A stretch of 34,658 nucleotides of DNA from Lachnospiraceae bacterium (GCA_017544835.1 JAFYDI010000101.1:1-34658); one strand, 5' to 3'; numbered from the stretch's first letter, positions 15,538 to 23,811 are shown. Notes: generated from the sequence alone by a model not told the origin. Numbers and translations are program-made.

Positions 15538-16140
15538 TTGGAAAAATTATCTAAAGAAGAAGTAGACGTTCTCGGTGAAATCGCCAATATCAGCATGGGT
15601 AACGCAGCTACCAATCTTAGCTTAATGGTCAATCACAAGGTTGAGATTACTACGCCCCAGGTTCAGTTTATTAAGCGCAGTCAGGCTCTTGACGACTACG
15701 AAAAGACCTGTATTTTTATCCAGATTCACTATATCAAAGGCCTAAGCGGCAACAACGTATTCGTGCTCAAAGAAAACGACGCGTTAGTCCTTACCGACCT
15801 GATGATGGGGGGAAGCGGCGTAGACGTTCAGGGCGAGATGGGCGAGCTTCAGTTAAGCGCCATGTCCGAAGCCATGAATCAGATGATGGGTGCTTCGGCA
15901 ACATCAATGGCTACGATGCTTGATATGATGGTAGACATAGGCACCCCTGAGATTAACACCATTGACGTTGAGTCCGTTAAGATTTTTGAGAAGATGTTTG
16001 ATGAAGGTAATGATTCTTTTGTCAAGATTACTTTCAAGATGGACGTGGAAGGACTCATAGATTCCACCATGATTCAGCTCTATCCGGTACATTTCGCCAA
16101 GGAAATGTGCGATATATTCAACAAAGAAGCGCAGAAGTAA
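15538..16140 (+). CDS. FliY-N/CheC-type phosphatase lacking SpoA domain
   Basis: 200 residues from TTG 15538, chosen because AAGGGAGA precedes it by about 9 bases and the upstream ATG lies inside the -10 box. The protein carries two complete CheC active-site motifs of the form [DS]x3Ex2Nx22P. The first is Asp10, Glu14, Asn17 and Pro40 (ITTP). The second lies in SAMSEAMNQ and ends in DIGTP. Together with DLMMGGSG and SEAMNQMMG this is the N-terminal phosphatase region of flagellar switch protein FliY. Full FliY adds a C-terminal SpoA/FliN domain of about 80 residues, which is absent here. It would dephosphorylate CheY-P or a related response regulator in the cytosol. No other chemotaxis or flagellar gene is in the window. 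Confidence 0.82.
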   Translation: MEKLSKEEVDVLGEIANISMGNAATNLSLMVNHKVEITTPQVQFIKRSQALDDYEKTCIFIQIHYIKGLSGNNVFVLKENDALVLTDLMMGGSGVDVQGEMGELQLSAMSEAMNQMMGASATSMATMLDMMVDIGTPEINTIDVESVKIFEKMFDEGNDSFVKITFKMDVEGLIDSTMIQLYPVHFAKEMCDIFNKEAQK

Positions 16141-16145
16141 ATTTA

Positions 16146-16190
16146 TGGCCCCAAGTTTTTCTTTTTGGAGAAATACATGGGGCTATTTTT
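16146..16190 (+). terminator. Terminator after FliY-like gene
   Basis: Stem TGGCCCCA (16146-16153)/TGGGGCTA (16178-16185) with one G-U pair and a 24-base loop, followed by TTTTT. Confidence 0.6.
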
Positions 16191-16226
16191 CTGCCTTTAC
16201 GGTATATTTGCGGGGGCGCGCAGTGT

Positions 16227-16275
16227 ATTCTTAATACATAAGATTTAAGTAATCTTAAACGGAGGTATTAAGAAT
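16227..16275 (+). promoter_or_regulatory. Start-codon-covering hairpin
   Basis: ATTCTTAATAC (16227-16237) is perfectly complementary to GTATTAAGAAT (16265-16275), which covers the end of the ribosome site and the first two bases of the ATG at 16274. Between them AAGATT (16240-16245) and AATCTT (16251-16256) form an inner stem. If the transcript begins upstream of 16227, the fold would block initiation. If it begins inside, the same bases could be a protein operator. Confidence 0.5.
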
Positions 16276-16510
16276 GATTACATTGTTGTTTGGCATAGCC
16301 CTTGCAATTTTGGGCATAAGAATATTTCTAGGCTTGATGGGAGTTTTGGGAAAGCTTTCACTGATATTTATCGGTGTTTGCGCACTGGTTCTCATCGGAG
16401 TGGTTATCGGACTTGTATTTAAGCTTGTATTTGCGGCAGTTCCGATTCTGTGTCTTGCAGGCGGTTGCTATTTAATCTACAAGGTATTCGCAGACAGAGA
16501 GACCGCATAA
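16274..16510 (+). CDS. Small hydrophobic membrane protein, 78 residues
   Basis: 78 residues, almost entirely hydrophobic, with two to three membrane segments (about residues 2-22, 26-50 and 50-70) and a short charged tail (KVFADRETA). Strong ribosome site GGAGGT, 7 bases from ATG. Flanked by terminators on both sides, hence monocistronic. The family is not recognised; it resembles small clostridial membrane proteins of unknown function. The unusual feature is the perfect 11-bp inverted repeat that would pair its start codon with the leader. Confidence 0.7.
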   Translation: MITLLFGIALAILGIRIFLGLMGVLGKLSLIFIGVCALVLIGVVIGLVFKLVFAAVPILCLAGGCYLIYKVFADRETA

Positions 16511-16540
16511 GCGGTAGCTATAATAATCCTTTTCAGGAAG

Positions 16541-16574
16541 GCGTCGGGTTTAGGCTCGGCGCTTTCTTTGTGTT
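16541..16574 (+). terminator. Terminator after 78-residue membrane protein
   Basis: Stem GCGTCGGG (16541-16548)/CTCGGCGC (16555-16562) with two G-U pairs, followed by TTTCTTTGTG and a further T-run. Confidence 0.65.
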
Positions 16575-16617
16575 TTTTGGCAGGTTTCCCGAGGGTTTTC
16601 GGGGCCAAAGAAAGTAG

Positions 16618-16646
16618 TTGACAGCACGAACAATCGTTCGTATACT
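16618..16646 (+). promoter_or_regulatory. Consensus promoter with LexA SOS box in spacer
   Basis: Perfect -35 TTGACA (16618-16623), 17-base spacer, TATACT (16641-16646). The spacer ends with CGAACAATCGTTCG (16627-16640), whose arms CGAAC and GTTCG are exactly the Gram-positive LexA/DinR half-sites separated by four bases. A bound LexA dimer would cover the space between the boxes and block RNA polymerase. This predicts induction by DNA damage of the radical SAM/DUF4130 operon. Confidence 0.85.
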
Positions 16647-16667
16647 GTATTTATAGAGGGCGAACAA

Positions 16668-18095
16668 ATGTACGAGATTGTCAATGACTATACTACAATG
16701 GATAAGCTTCGAATTCTTGCCGACGCGGCCAAGTATGATGTGGCCTGTACTTCAAGCGGCGTGGACAGGAGAGGTAAGGAGGGGTTCCTTGGGAATTCCT
16801 GTGCGGCGGGCATATGTCATTCTTTTGCGGCGGACGGAAGATGCATATCGCTTCTTAAGATACTCATGAGCAACCATTGTATTCACGACTGCAAGTATTG
16901 TCTTAACAGGCGCAGCAACGATGTGGAGAGGGCTACGTTCCTGCCTGATGAGATATGCAAGCTGGTGATAGAGTTTTATAAGCGTAACTATATTGAGGGG
17001 TTATTCTTAAGTTCGGGGGTGCTTAACAGCCCCGAGTATACCATGGAGTTAATCTGCAGGACGCTTAGCATGTTACGCAATAAGTATCGCTTTAACGGGT
17101 ACATTCACGTTAAGGCTATTCCCGGCGCGCCGGCGGAGCTTTTGGCTCAGGCGGGCTTACTTGCCGACCGCATAAGTTTGAATCTGGAACTACCCAACAG
17201 CGAGAGCCTTAAGAAGCTTGCGCCCGGTAAGAGCTTTAATAATATCGTTAAGCCCATGGCGAGCATCAGCAGTACCATCGCCGCTCATCGAGTTGCCATA
17301 GGCAAGAGCCCTTATATGGAGCGAAGTGTCATTAATAATCGACTTGAGAATAATATCTTCTCCAAGATGCGAATAGAAGCGGCGACGAGTAATTCGATTC
17401 TGGTGCCGGAAAGAGCGCTAGACAGGGATTTAAGCCGTCCTTTTGCGCCCGCGGGCATGAGTACACAGATGATTGTGGGAGCTACGCAGGATACGGATTT
17501 GGAGATGATTACCGTAAGCGAGCAGCTTTATAAGAGCTTTGACCTTAAGCGCGTGTTCTATTCGGCTTATGTGCCGCTTAATGAGGATGCGGCGTTGCCG
17601 GAGAAGGGTACTGCGGTACCGTTACTTAGAGAGCACAGACTCTATCAGGCGGACTGGCTGCTTAGATACTACGGATTTGCTGCATCGGAACTGTTAAGTC
17701 CCGAGAGACCCAATTTCAATGAGGCTATAGATCCCAAGTGCGACTGGGCGGTAAGGCATCTTGATGTATTCCCGGTAGAGGTCAATACTGCGTCGGCCGA
17801 TGTTCTTATCAGGGTGCCGGGTATAGGCCCCAAGAGCCTTGAGCGAATATTCAAGGCGAGACGCTATGGCGGACTTACCTTTGATGCGCTTAAGAAGATG
17901 GGTGTAGTGCTTAAGCGAGCCAAGTACTTTATTACCTGCGGCGGCAAGATGATGGACAGGATTCCCATTGAGGAGCGCTTCATAGTCAATCGCCTGACGG
18001 ATGTGGACAGAAGAGAGGTATACAGCATATCCGACAGGACTATCTATCGGCAGATGAGTCTCTTTGACATGGGCATGAAGGCGGTGAGCGGATGA
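16668..18095 (+). CDS. Radical SAM DNA modification/repair protein (TIGR03916-like)
   Basis: 475-residue radical SAM enzyme. The [4Fe-4S] ligands are Cys71, Cys75 and Cys78 in HCIHDCKYCLN (C-x3-C-x2-C). The first residues, DKLRILADAAKYDVACTSSG, are typical of the family annotated as putative DNA modification/repair radical SAM protein. The C-terminal part holds a helix-hairpin-helix DNA-binding element, VNTASADVLIRVPGIGPKS (about residues 367-385). It overlaps the DUF4130 gene by four bases (ATGA), the partner with which this family is co-located in many genomes. The reaction has not been established. Start ATG with GAGGG upstream; the promoter carries a LexA box, which gives regulatory support for a DNA-repair role. 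Confidence 0.9.
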   Translation: MYEIVNDYTTMDKLRILADAAKYDVACTSSGVDRRGKEGFLGNSCAAGICHSFAADGRCISLLKILMSNHCIHDCKYCLNRRSNDVERATFLPDEICKLVIEFYKRNYIEGLFLSSGVLNSPEYTMELICRTLSMLRNKYRFNGYIHVKAIPGAPAELLAQAGLLADRISLNLELPNSESLKKLAPGKSFNNIVKPMASISSTIAAHRVAIGKSPYMERSVINNRLENNIFSKMRIEAATSNSILVPERALDRDLSRPFAPAGMSTQMIVGATQDTDLEMITVSEQLYKSFDLKRVFYSAYVPLNEDAALPEKGTAVPLLREHRLYQADWLLRYYGFAASELLSPERPNFNEAIDPKCDWAVRHLDVFPVEVNTASADVLIRVPGIGPKSLERIFKARRYGGLTFDALKKMGVVLKRAKYFITCGGKMMDRIPIEERFIVNRLTDVDRREVYSISDRTIYRQMSLFDMGMKAVSG

Positions 18096-18844
18096 CAGTT
18101 TTTACATGTAACGATGATTTGGAGTCTATGCTTACCTGTATTTATGATGCATGGTATAGCAGGCTTGGACATAGTAACGTACGACTCGCTACAGAGCCCA
18201 TAGAGCAGCTTAATATGTTTGATACGTATATTCATGTTGAACCGAACACAGATAAGGCTATGGCGGTTGCTGACGCGATTAACAGGCGGATATCACCGGC
18301 TTTTTACAGTGAGGTGGCTTTTTGTCTCGGAGCCTATGAGAAGGATGCTCTTGATACGGTATATAGAGTGCTGATACTTGGGTTTAAATTGGGAGTGGGA
18401 GTTCTCGATGCTTACGGATACGATGAGGTAGCGCGTTTTAAGGCTATCAGAATTCGATATGGCAGAGAGGCAAGCAGCTTCTTAGAGTTTGTACGGTTTA
18501 ATCTTGTGGACGGGGTTTATGTGGCTCATTTCGAGCCTAAGAGCCGTGTTCTTTTGCCTGTTGCGGAACATTTCAGTGACAGGATGCCCTCGGAACACTG
18601 GATGCTTATAGATGATGTACACAAGGAGGCTGCCGTTCATCCGTGTAACGAGCAGTATTATGTAAGAATACTTTCGGAGGAGGAATTTGCGAGACTTAAG
18701 GCGACGGAAGATTACGACGACGGATTCACTGCCCTATGGAAGATTTATTTTACCGAGATAGCGATTAAGGAGCGCGAGAACCCTAAGTGCCAGCTTACAC
18801 ATTTTGCCAAATGGAAGCGCAAACACGTGACAGAGTTTGCATAA
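18092..18844 (+). CDS. DUF4130 DNA-metabolism protein (TIGR03915-like)
   Basis: 250 residues. The opening MTVFTCNDDLESMLTCIYDAW, the central YRVLILGFKLGVGVLDAYG and EFVRFNLVDGVYVAHFEPKS, and the C-terminal PKCQLTHFAKWKRKHVTEF match the family named probable DNA metabolism protein, in some genomes fused to a uracil-DNA glycosylase. No glycosylase domain is attached here; the length is that of the stand-alone form. It starts within the stop codon region of the radical SAM gene (ATGA overlap), so the two are co-translated and likely act together under SOS control. The biochemical activity is unknown. Confidence 0.88.
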   Translation: MTVFTCNDDLESMLTCIYDAWYSRLGHSNVRLATEPIEQLNMFDTYIHVEPNTDKAMAVADAINRRISPAFYSEVAFCLGAYEKDALDTVYRVLILGFKLGVGVLDAYGYDEVARFKAIRIRYGREASSFLEFVRFNLVDGVYVAHFEPKSRVLLPVAEHFSDRMPSEHWMLIDDVHKEAAVHPCNEQYYVRILSEEEFARLKATEDYDDGFTALWKIYFTEIAIKERENPKCQLTHFAKWKRKHVTEFA

Positions 18845-18966
18845 TTGTTAGATTTTATATTTGATGTGGCATTTTTGAAATCCGTATGATACTATTGATT
18901 TACGAAAATCGTTTTACGGTTTAAATAGGGTTTTTGTGGCTTTTGACCACTGATAGGGTGAATAAT

Positions 18967-19995
18967 ATGAGACGAATGGATGGGTATCTTAGGGGAGTTA
19001 ATCTTGGCGGTTGGCTTTCTCAGTGCGGACGTAACTATACGGAGGAGCACTACAATTCCTTTATTACGGAAGATGATATTAAGACTATTAAAGAATGGGG
19101 GCTCGACCATGTAAGACTCCCTATCGATTATAATGTCGTGCAGCGCGAGGACGGAAGCTTCATTGAAAGCGGTTTTAAGCACGTTGACGATTGCATTGCA
19201 TGGTGTAAGAAGTATGGCTTGAAGATAGTTCTCGATCTTCATAAGACATGCGGATTCATTTTTGACGATCCCGAGTATTGTAATTTCTTTACCGACGAGA
19301 AGCTTCAGGATATGTTCAAGGCATTATGGCTTGAATTTACCCGCAGATACGGTAAGGAAGAGATTATGGCCTTCGAACTTCTTAACGAAGTTACCGAATA
19401 CAGAATGGCTGAAGCATGGAATCGTATTTCTACAGAGACTATTAAGTTAATTCACGATATAGTTCCCGAGAAGACTATTATCATAGGCGGTATTTACAAC
19501 AGCAGTATTGTGGGCCTTACCTTACTTCCCAAGCCTGTGGACGATAATGTGGTATACACATTCCACTGCTACGATCCTATGATTTTTACTCATCAGGGAG
19601 CAGGCTGGATACCGGTTATGCCTCGTGACTTCAGGACTGAGTACAAGCGTACGGTAAGCGAGTTGCGTGCCGCTTCTCAGAGTGTATTCGGCGCTGACTT
19701 TGACGACCAGTACAAGAACTTACCCGACACTGTAATTGATTCGAACTTCTTCCTTAACGACTTTAAGAAAGCGATTGAAGTGGCTGAGAAGTACAATGTT
19801 CAGCTTTACTGCGGCGAGTACGGCGTTATAGAGTTAGCAGACCGTGAGAGCACACTTGCATGGTACAAGGACATCCACGCAGCGCTTGATAAGTACAACA
19901 TCCCCCGCAGCGCATGGTCCTACAAGCAGATGGACTTTGGTATTTCAGACAGTTTGAATGACGGTATCAGAGCAGAAATCCTGAAGAATTTATAA
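18967..19995 (+). CDS. GH5 glucanase, CelC-like
   Basis: 342 residues from ATG 18967, chosen because AGGGTGA precedes it and the longer start (GTG 18934) adds an unrelated leader. Glycoside hydrolase family 5 TIM barrel: LRGVNLGGWLSQ at the first strand, HVRLPIDY, the acid/base Glu141 in FELLNEV, FHCYDP, and the nucleophile Glu284 in YCGEYGV. It closely resembles Clostridium thermocellum CelC in length (343) and motif spacing (Glu140 and Glu280). There is no signal peptide, dockerin or carbohydrate-binding module, so it should act inside the cell on imported oligosaccharides, or leave by a non-classical route. Monocistronic. Confidence 0.9.
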   Translation: MRRMDGYLRGVNLGGWLSQCGRNYTEEHYNSFITEDDIKTIKEWGLDHVRLPIDYNVVQREDGSFIESGFKHVDDCIAWCKKYGLKIVLDLHKTCGFIFDDPEYCNFFTDEKLQDMFKALWLEFTRRYGKEEIMAFELLNEVTEYRMAEAWNRISTETIKLIHDIVPEKTIIIGGIYNSSIVGLTLLPKPVDDNVVYTFHCYDPMIFTHQGAGWIPVMPRDFRTEYKRTVSELRAASQSVFGADFDDQYKNLPDTVIDSNFFLNDFKKAIEVAEKYNVQLYCGEYGVIELADRESTLAWYKDIHAALDKYNIPRSAWSYKQMDFGISDSLNDGIRAEILKNL

Positions 19996-20112
19996 GATAA
20001 TCAGACCTTGTGAAAATTTTTTAAAAAGTTTTTTACATTAATTATTTTTTAATTCCTATATTGCATAATACTATCATACCCCATAACCCCAATGTACCAT
20101 TCTCAAAGAGGG

Positions 20113-20145
20113 AGAGAAGATGCTAAGTATCTTCTCTTTCTTTTT
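20113..20145 (+). terminator. Terminator between GH5 and serine hydrolase genes
   Basis: A 9-bp perfect stem AGAGAAGAT (20113-20121)/ATCTTCTCT (20129-20137), then TTCTTTTT. It lies 115 bases past the GH5 stop; the AT-rich gap contains no ORF, though a short independent transcript ending here cannot be excluded. Confidence 0.8.
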
Positions 20146-20160
20146 GCCTTAAAATAGGAT

Positions 20161-20166
20161 TATAAT
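20161..20166 (+). promoter_or_regulatory. -10 box of serine hydrolase gene
   Basis: Perfect TATAAT, 43 bases before the start codon. No convincing -35 box at 16-18 bases. Confidence 0.45.
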
Positions 20167-20209
20167 CTGTTTAAGGGCTACGCCCGGAATAGAGAAAATG
20201 GAGGTATTT

Positions 20210-21379
20210 ATGAGGGATTTTAAGAAACTTGACAACCTGCTTAACACTTTTGTGGAGCAGGGGACTAACCCCGGTTGCGCGGTTGCGATAATGCAGGGGG
20301 ATGAGATGATTTACCATGGGGAAGCGGGTTACGCCAATATTGAGGCCGGCAAGAAAGTGGATGTACACAGTATGTTCAGCCAGGCCTCGACGACCAAGCT
20401 GTTTACTTATGCTATCTTAGGCATGATTTTTGAAGAGGGTAAGTTCTTATTCAGTGACCCGCTTTATTATTATCTGCCGGAGTGGAAGAATACACAGAAG
20501 TATATAAAGCTTCCCAACGGGGAGATAGATACGGCACCGTTAGATAAGCCTATAACCATTAGGGATGCCGTAGCTATGATGTGCGGACTGCCTTATTGCA
20601 TGATGCCTGCAATCAACCCTACAACGCCCACCTTGGCGGCTATGAGCAAGCAGATGGAGGAATTGCTTAAGAAAGGCCCCAGCACGATACAGGAAGAAGT
20701 TAAGGCTATGGCAGAGGTTCCGGTAATGTTCGAGTCCGGCTCACATTGGCTGTATGGCTTCGGTTCCGAGATAACCGGTGTACTTGTAGAGACATTTGAA
20801 GGCAAGCCCTTAAGAGAAGTATTTAAGGACCGCCTCATTGACCCGCTTGGGCTTGAAGATGCTGATACTTTTGCCCGCCCGAGTAATAAAGACAGACTGG
20901 TGACCAATTATGCCAAGAAGGGGCCCGGACAGTTTGAAGAGACCAAGTACTTCTTATCACCCGATCCCGACAGCGTTCCGGCAGGTGCAAGACCGAATCT
21001 TCTTATAAGTGCTCATGATTTTGCAGTATTCATGCAGATGCTTGCCAATGGCGGTACTTACAAGGGACGTAAGTTCTTAGGAAGCGGCACGGTAGCGATG
21101 CTTCATGAGAATCAGTTAGGCCCCGTACAGCTTAAGGATTTTGAGAACGATTATCTGGCAGGATATGGCTACGGTCTTGGATTCCGCACGCTCATGACTC
21201 AGAAGTTCGGCCACAACGGTCACATCGGTAACTTCGGCTGGACAGGTGGCACCGGCATATGGGTAGAGGCCGATCCTACCGACAAGTTCGCAGTTGCCTA
21301 TATGCACAACATGGCTCCCAACGAGGAACTTTACCACCACCACAGAGTGCGCGCGGTAGTAAACGGAATAATGCTGTAA
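20210..21379 (+). CDS. Beta-lactamase-family (S12-like) serine hydrolase
   Basis: 389 residues from ATG 20210. The earlier ATG at 20198 overlaps the ribosome site GGAGGT (20200-20205) that serves the downstream start. Class C/S12 beta-lactamase fold: catalytic S60-x-x-K63 in SQASTTKLF, a candidate second motif at YGFGSE or NYAKKG, and the terminal HNGHIGNFGWTGG strand equivalent to the KTG box. It has no signal peptide, so it is probably a cytoplasmic esterase or D-Ala-type peptidase rather than a resistance enzyme. Monocistronic, closed by a hairpin shared with the convergent histidine kinase gene. Confidence 0.87.
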   Translation: MRDFKKLDNLLNTFVEQGTNPGCAVAIMQGDEMIYHGEAGYANIEAGKKVDVHSMFSQASTTKLFTYAILGMIFEEGKFLFSDPLYYYLPEWKNTQKYIKLPNGEIDTAPLDKPITIRDAVAMMCGLPYCMMPAINPTTPTLAAMSKQMEELLKKGPSTIQEEVKAMAEVPVMFESGSHWLYGFGSEITGVLVETFEGKPLREVFKDRLIDPLGLEDADTFARPSNKDRLVTNYAKKGPGQFEETKYFLSPDPDSVPAGARPNLLISAHDFAVFMQMLANGGTYKGRKFLGSGTVAMLHENQLGPVQLKDFENDYLAGYGYGLGFRTLMTQKFGHNGHIGNFGWTGGTGIWVEADPTDKFAVAYMHNMAPNEELYHHHRVRAVVNGIML

Positions 21380-21410
21380 TAAAAAAGAGGGTCACCGGCG
21401 GTGGCCCTCT
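21380..21410. terminator. Bidirectional terminator between convergent genes
   Basis: An 11-bp stem AGAGGGTCACC (21386-21396)/GGTGGCCCTCT (21400-21410) with one G-U pair. The A-tract at 21381-21386 gives a U-run to the minus-strand transcript; the plus-strand tail is weaker. Confidence 0.8.
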
Positions 21411-21418
21411 ATCTATGT

Positions 21419-23320
21419 CTATCCGTTAGTCTTATCCTTGGGAAGGTACTGAAGCAACATACGCTCAAGCGCAGCGCTTTCTATCGGCTTGGTAAGGTAA
21501 TCGGTGAATCCTTCCGCCATATATCTCTCCCTCGCACCGGAAACAGCGTCCGCGGTAAGACACACAATCGGTGTCTCCTTATTAAGTCCGCCATCCTGCG
21601 TCCGCATAATCGGAAGCGCCTCGGCACCATCCATTCCCGGCATACGATTGTCAAGAAGAATCGTATCGTATTTTTTCTCCGTAGTCTTAATAAGTGCTTC
21701 AGCCGCGCTTGTTGCGGTATCTATTTTAATCTTGGTCTTCTTAAGAAGCGCCCTTACAACCGTCAGATTAATAAGCGTATCGTCCACCACCAGAATTTCA
21801 GCGTCGGGCGCATGGAACAATTCCTTGTAGCCACCGCCGTCGGCAGAAGCCGAGCTAAACTTCTTACGGTAATCGCCGATTGCTTCATCCGCCTGAATCT
21901 TCTGCGGAATACGTAAAAAGAAAGTGGAACCCTTGCCGTACTTACTCTCAACCTCGATAGAACCATTCATCATGGCAAGCAGGCGCTTAACAATGGCAAG
22001 TCCGAGGCCGGTACCCTCGATAGTCTTGTTGTGTTCCATATCAAGGCGGTCAAACTTTTCAAAGACCTTATGCATATCCTCAGGCTTGATACCGATGCCG
22101 GTATCCGACACCTTCACAATAACGATACATTTGTCGCCCGTACGCTCATAATCGACCGAAAGATCGACACTTCCGTGTTCCGTATATTTAACAGCATTAT
22201 TAAGCACGTTAATGATAATCTGTCTGATACGTATCTCATCGCCGCAGAGCCCGTCGGGAAGACTTTCATTGACGTTAACGTTAAAAGAAAGATTCTTTTC
22301 CTTGGCCTTTACCGAAATCATTACCGCAATATCATTGATTAAAGAACTGAACTGATAAGGCGCCTCGGTAAGCTCCATCTTGCCGGCCTCAATCTTTGAA
22401 AGATCGAGAATATCGTTGATAATCGAAAGAAGGCTTCGGCCCGCACTCTCGATGTTTCTTGAGTAGTCCGCTATCTTTTCGTCGCCGGTCTCACGAAGAA
22501 TCATTTCGTTCATACCGATGACTGCATTGATAGGGGTACGAATCTCATGAGACATGTTGGCAAGAAAATCCGACTTCGAACGGTTGGCTTCATCGGCCTT
22601 AAGCCTTGCCATTTCCAGTTCTTTCATGGTGGCCATGAGGTTCTTGTAATCGGGAGTCTCAACACCCATATAGAAGATATATAAGCCTAAAATCGCACCA
22701 AAGTAATTGAAATATACTTCGGAAGGGTTAAAGACTTCATACACGATAGTGCCTATAGTCACGGTAAAAGCACAGGCAGCAGTAATACAAACACGCCTGT
22801 TTAAATCCTTACTGTTTACAACGAATACTACCATCGCATAAAGCAGATAATAAATCTCCGCAAAGTAAGCCAGAATATACTTAGGAATCGTAGGAAGAAG
22901 ATAAGAGTATTTATCTTCACCGATGTTGGGGATAGTGATTATTGCGCTGATTAATGCAAGCGCAAATAACCCTACCAAAAGAATTTCGTTAATAACCGAA
23001 AAAAACTTCCTGCGCTTTGTCGTCTCGAAGAAACTCTCCGCATAAATTGCGAAGAAGTAGGTTAACATAACATTAGATAAGAAAGACAGCACATAAAAAA
23101 CAAGTCTTATCGAATAAGGGATAAATACCACAGGTGCACGCCTGAACATTACATCGCAACACGTAACGATATTGCCCACCAGCAGAATATATGTGAAATT
23201 TCTGAAAGTCAGATTCTTTTGCTTGTCTTCAGTTCCTCTGACAGTTACCATAACGCACAGAACCACGTTAAAGATAAATGCAGCAATCGTGAAGGAAAGA
23301 TCGTACAGTGCCTCGCTCAC
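21419..23320 (-). CDS. Hybrid sensor histidine kinase with 7-TM input
   Basis: 633 residues. Residues 1-222 contain about seven hydrophobic helices forming a membrane sensor. A short coiled coil follows (about 225-250), then the dimerisation domain with the phospho-acceptor His258 in NMSHEIRTP. The ATPase domain shows the N box NVLNNAVKYT (371-380), G1 DTGIGI and G2 GTGLGL. A C-terminal receiver domain (about 507-628) carries acidic VVDD, phospho-acceptor Asp557 (LLDNRMPG) and Lys611 (YLTKP). No output domain or Hpt is attached, so an unlinked phosphotransfer partner is expected. GTG start with AAAAGGAGA upstream. The divergent neighbours are the small acidic protein and the GGDEF protein. 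Confidence 0.93.
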   Translation of the reverse strand: MSEALYDLSFTIAAFIFNVVLCVMVTVRGTEDKQKNLTFRNFTYILLVGNIVTCCDVMFRRAPVVFIPYSIRLVFYVLSFLSNVMLTYFFAIYAESFFETTKRRKFFSVINEILLVGLFALALISAIITIPNIGEDKYSYLLPTIPKYILAYFAEIYYLLYAMVVFVVNSKDLNRRVCITAACAFTVTIGTIVYEVFNPSEVYFNYFGAILGLYIFYMGVETPDYKNLMATMKELEMARLKADEANRSKSDFLANMSHEIRTPINAVIGMNEMILRETGDEKIADYSRNIESAGRSLLSIINDILDLSKIEAGKMELTEAPYQFSSLINDIAVMISVKAKEKNLSFNVNVNESLPDGLCGDEIRIRQIIINVLNNAVKYTEHGSVDLSVDYERTGDKCIVIVKVSDTGIGIKPEDMHKVFEKFDRLDMEHNKTIEGTGLGLAIVKRLLAMMNGSIEVESKYGKGSTFFLRIPQKIQADEAIGDYRKKFSSASADGGGYKELFHAPDAEILVVDDTLINLTVVRALLKKTKIKIDTATSAAEALIKTTEKKYDTILLDNRMPGMDGAEALPIMRTQDGGLNKETPIVCLTADAVSGARERYMAEGFTDYLTKPIESAALERMLLQYLPKDKTNG

Positions 23321-23346
23321 GGGATATCTCCTTTTAACACAATTTA

Positions 23347-23355
23347 ATTATATCA
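23347..23355 (-). promoter_or_regulatory. Extended -10 promoter of histidine kinase
   Basis: On the minus strand TGATATAAT, an extended -10 with perfect hexamer at plus 23347-23352, 27 bases before the GTG start. The -35 is weak, as usual for extended -10 promoters. Confidence 0.5.
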
Positions 23356-23554
23356 TACTATAATTTACCGAATAAAAAAACAACCAAGATTAAAGTGTTT
23401 ATCAATTGACGACTCAAACACAAGCGACCATTACCCCCAAAACCTGCATTTTTATGCGCATAATCGGCTCAAGATACATTTTGAATTTATGGTTGCTTGC
23501 CATCCGTTACAATATATGAAATGGGGAATGCTATGTGTAAAGGAGATATGATTA

Positions 23555-23785
23555 ATGGAGAACGACGCTTTACTTGCCGATTTAAGGTCTATGCCTGCAG
23601 AAGCGCGAATTATGTATCTTGAAAACGCCGAGGAAGAAGATTTGCAGCAGCTTCTTGAGTCGCTGTTAAAAGAAATCTATGCCGACCCCAAGAAGGCTGA
23701 GGAATTTGAAGTAATCGAACACCACAAGGGCAAAAATGCAGATTTGCCCACGTCCAAGTGGATACAGATCCTTCTGGATATCTAA
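23555..23785 (+). CDS. Small acidic hypothetical protein
   Basis: 76 residues, rich in Glu and Leu, likely all-helical (LRSMPAEARIMYLENAEEED, LQQLLESLLKEIYADPKKAE), with a C-terminal SKWIQILLDI. No signal or membrane helix. ATG with AAGGAGA 9 bases upstream. It lies 26 bases before the GGDEF gene and is likely co-transcribed with it, so it could modulate that protein, but no family is recognised. Confidence 0.68.
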   Translation: MENDALLADLRSMPAEARIMYLENAEEEDLQQLLESLLKEIYADPKKAEEFEVIEHHKGKNADLPTSKWIQILLDI

Positions 23786-23811
23786 TCAAAGATTACTAAA
23801 GGGAGAACGGA

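Noticed and set aside
20000-20112. Independent small RNA in the AT-rich gap after the GH5 gene
   Set aside because: Several weak promoter-like hexamers but none convincing; homopolymer-rich sequence makes chance matches likely.
20210-21379. Beta-lactam resistance gene
   Set aside because: The fold is shared, but no signal peptide is present and the motifs are those of S12-like esterases/peptidases.
23371-23385. Second copy of the type I antitoxin element (AATAAAAAAACAACC, identical to 34221-34235)
   Set aside because: Only the low-complexity 15-mer matches; there is no second arm, terminator or toxin-like frame.
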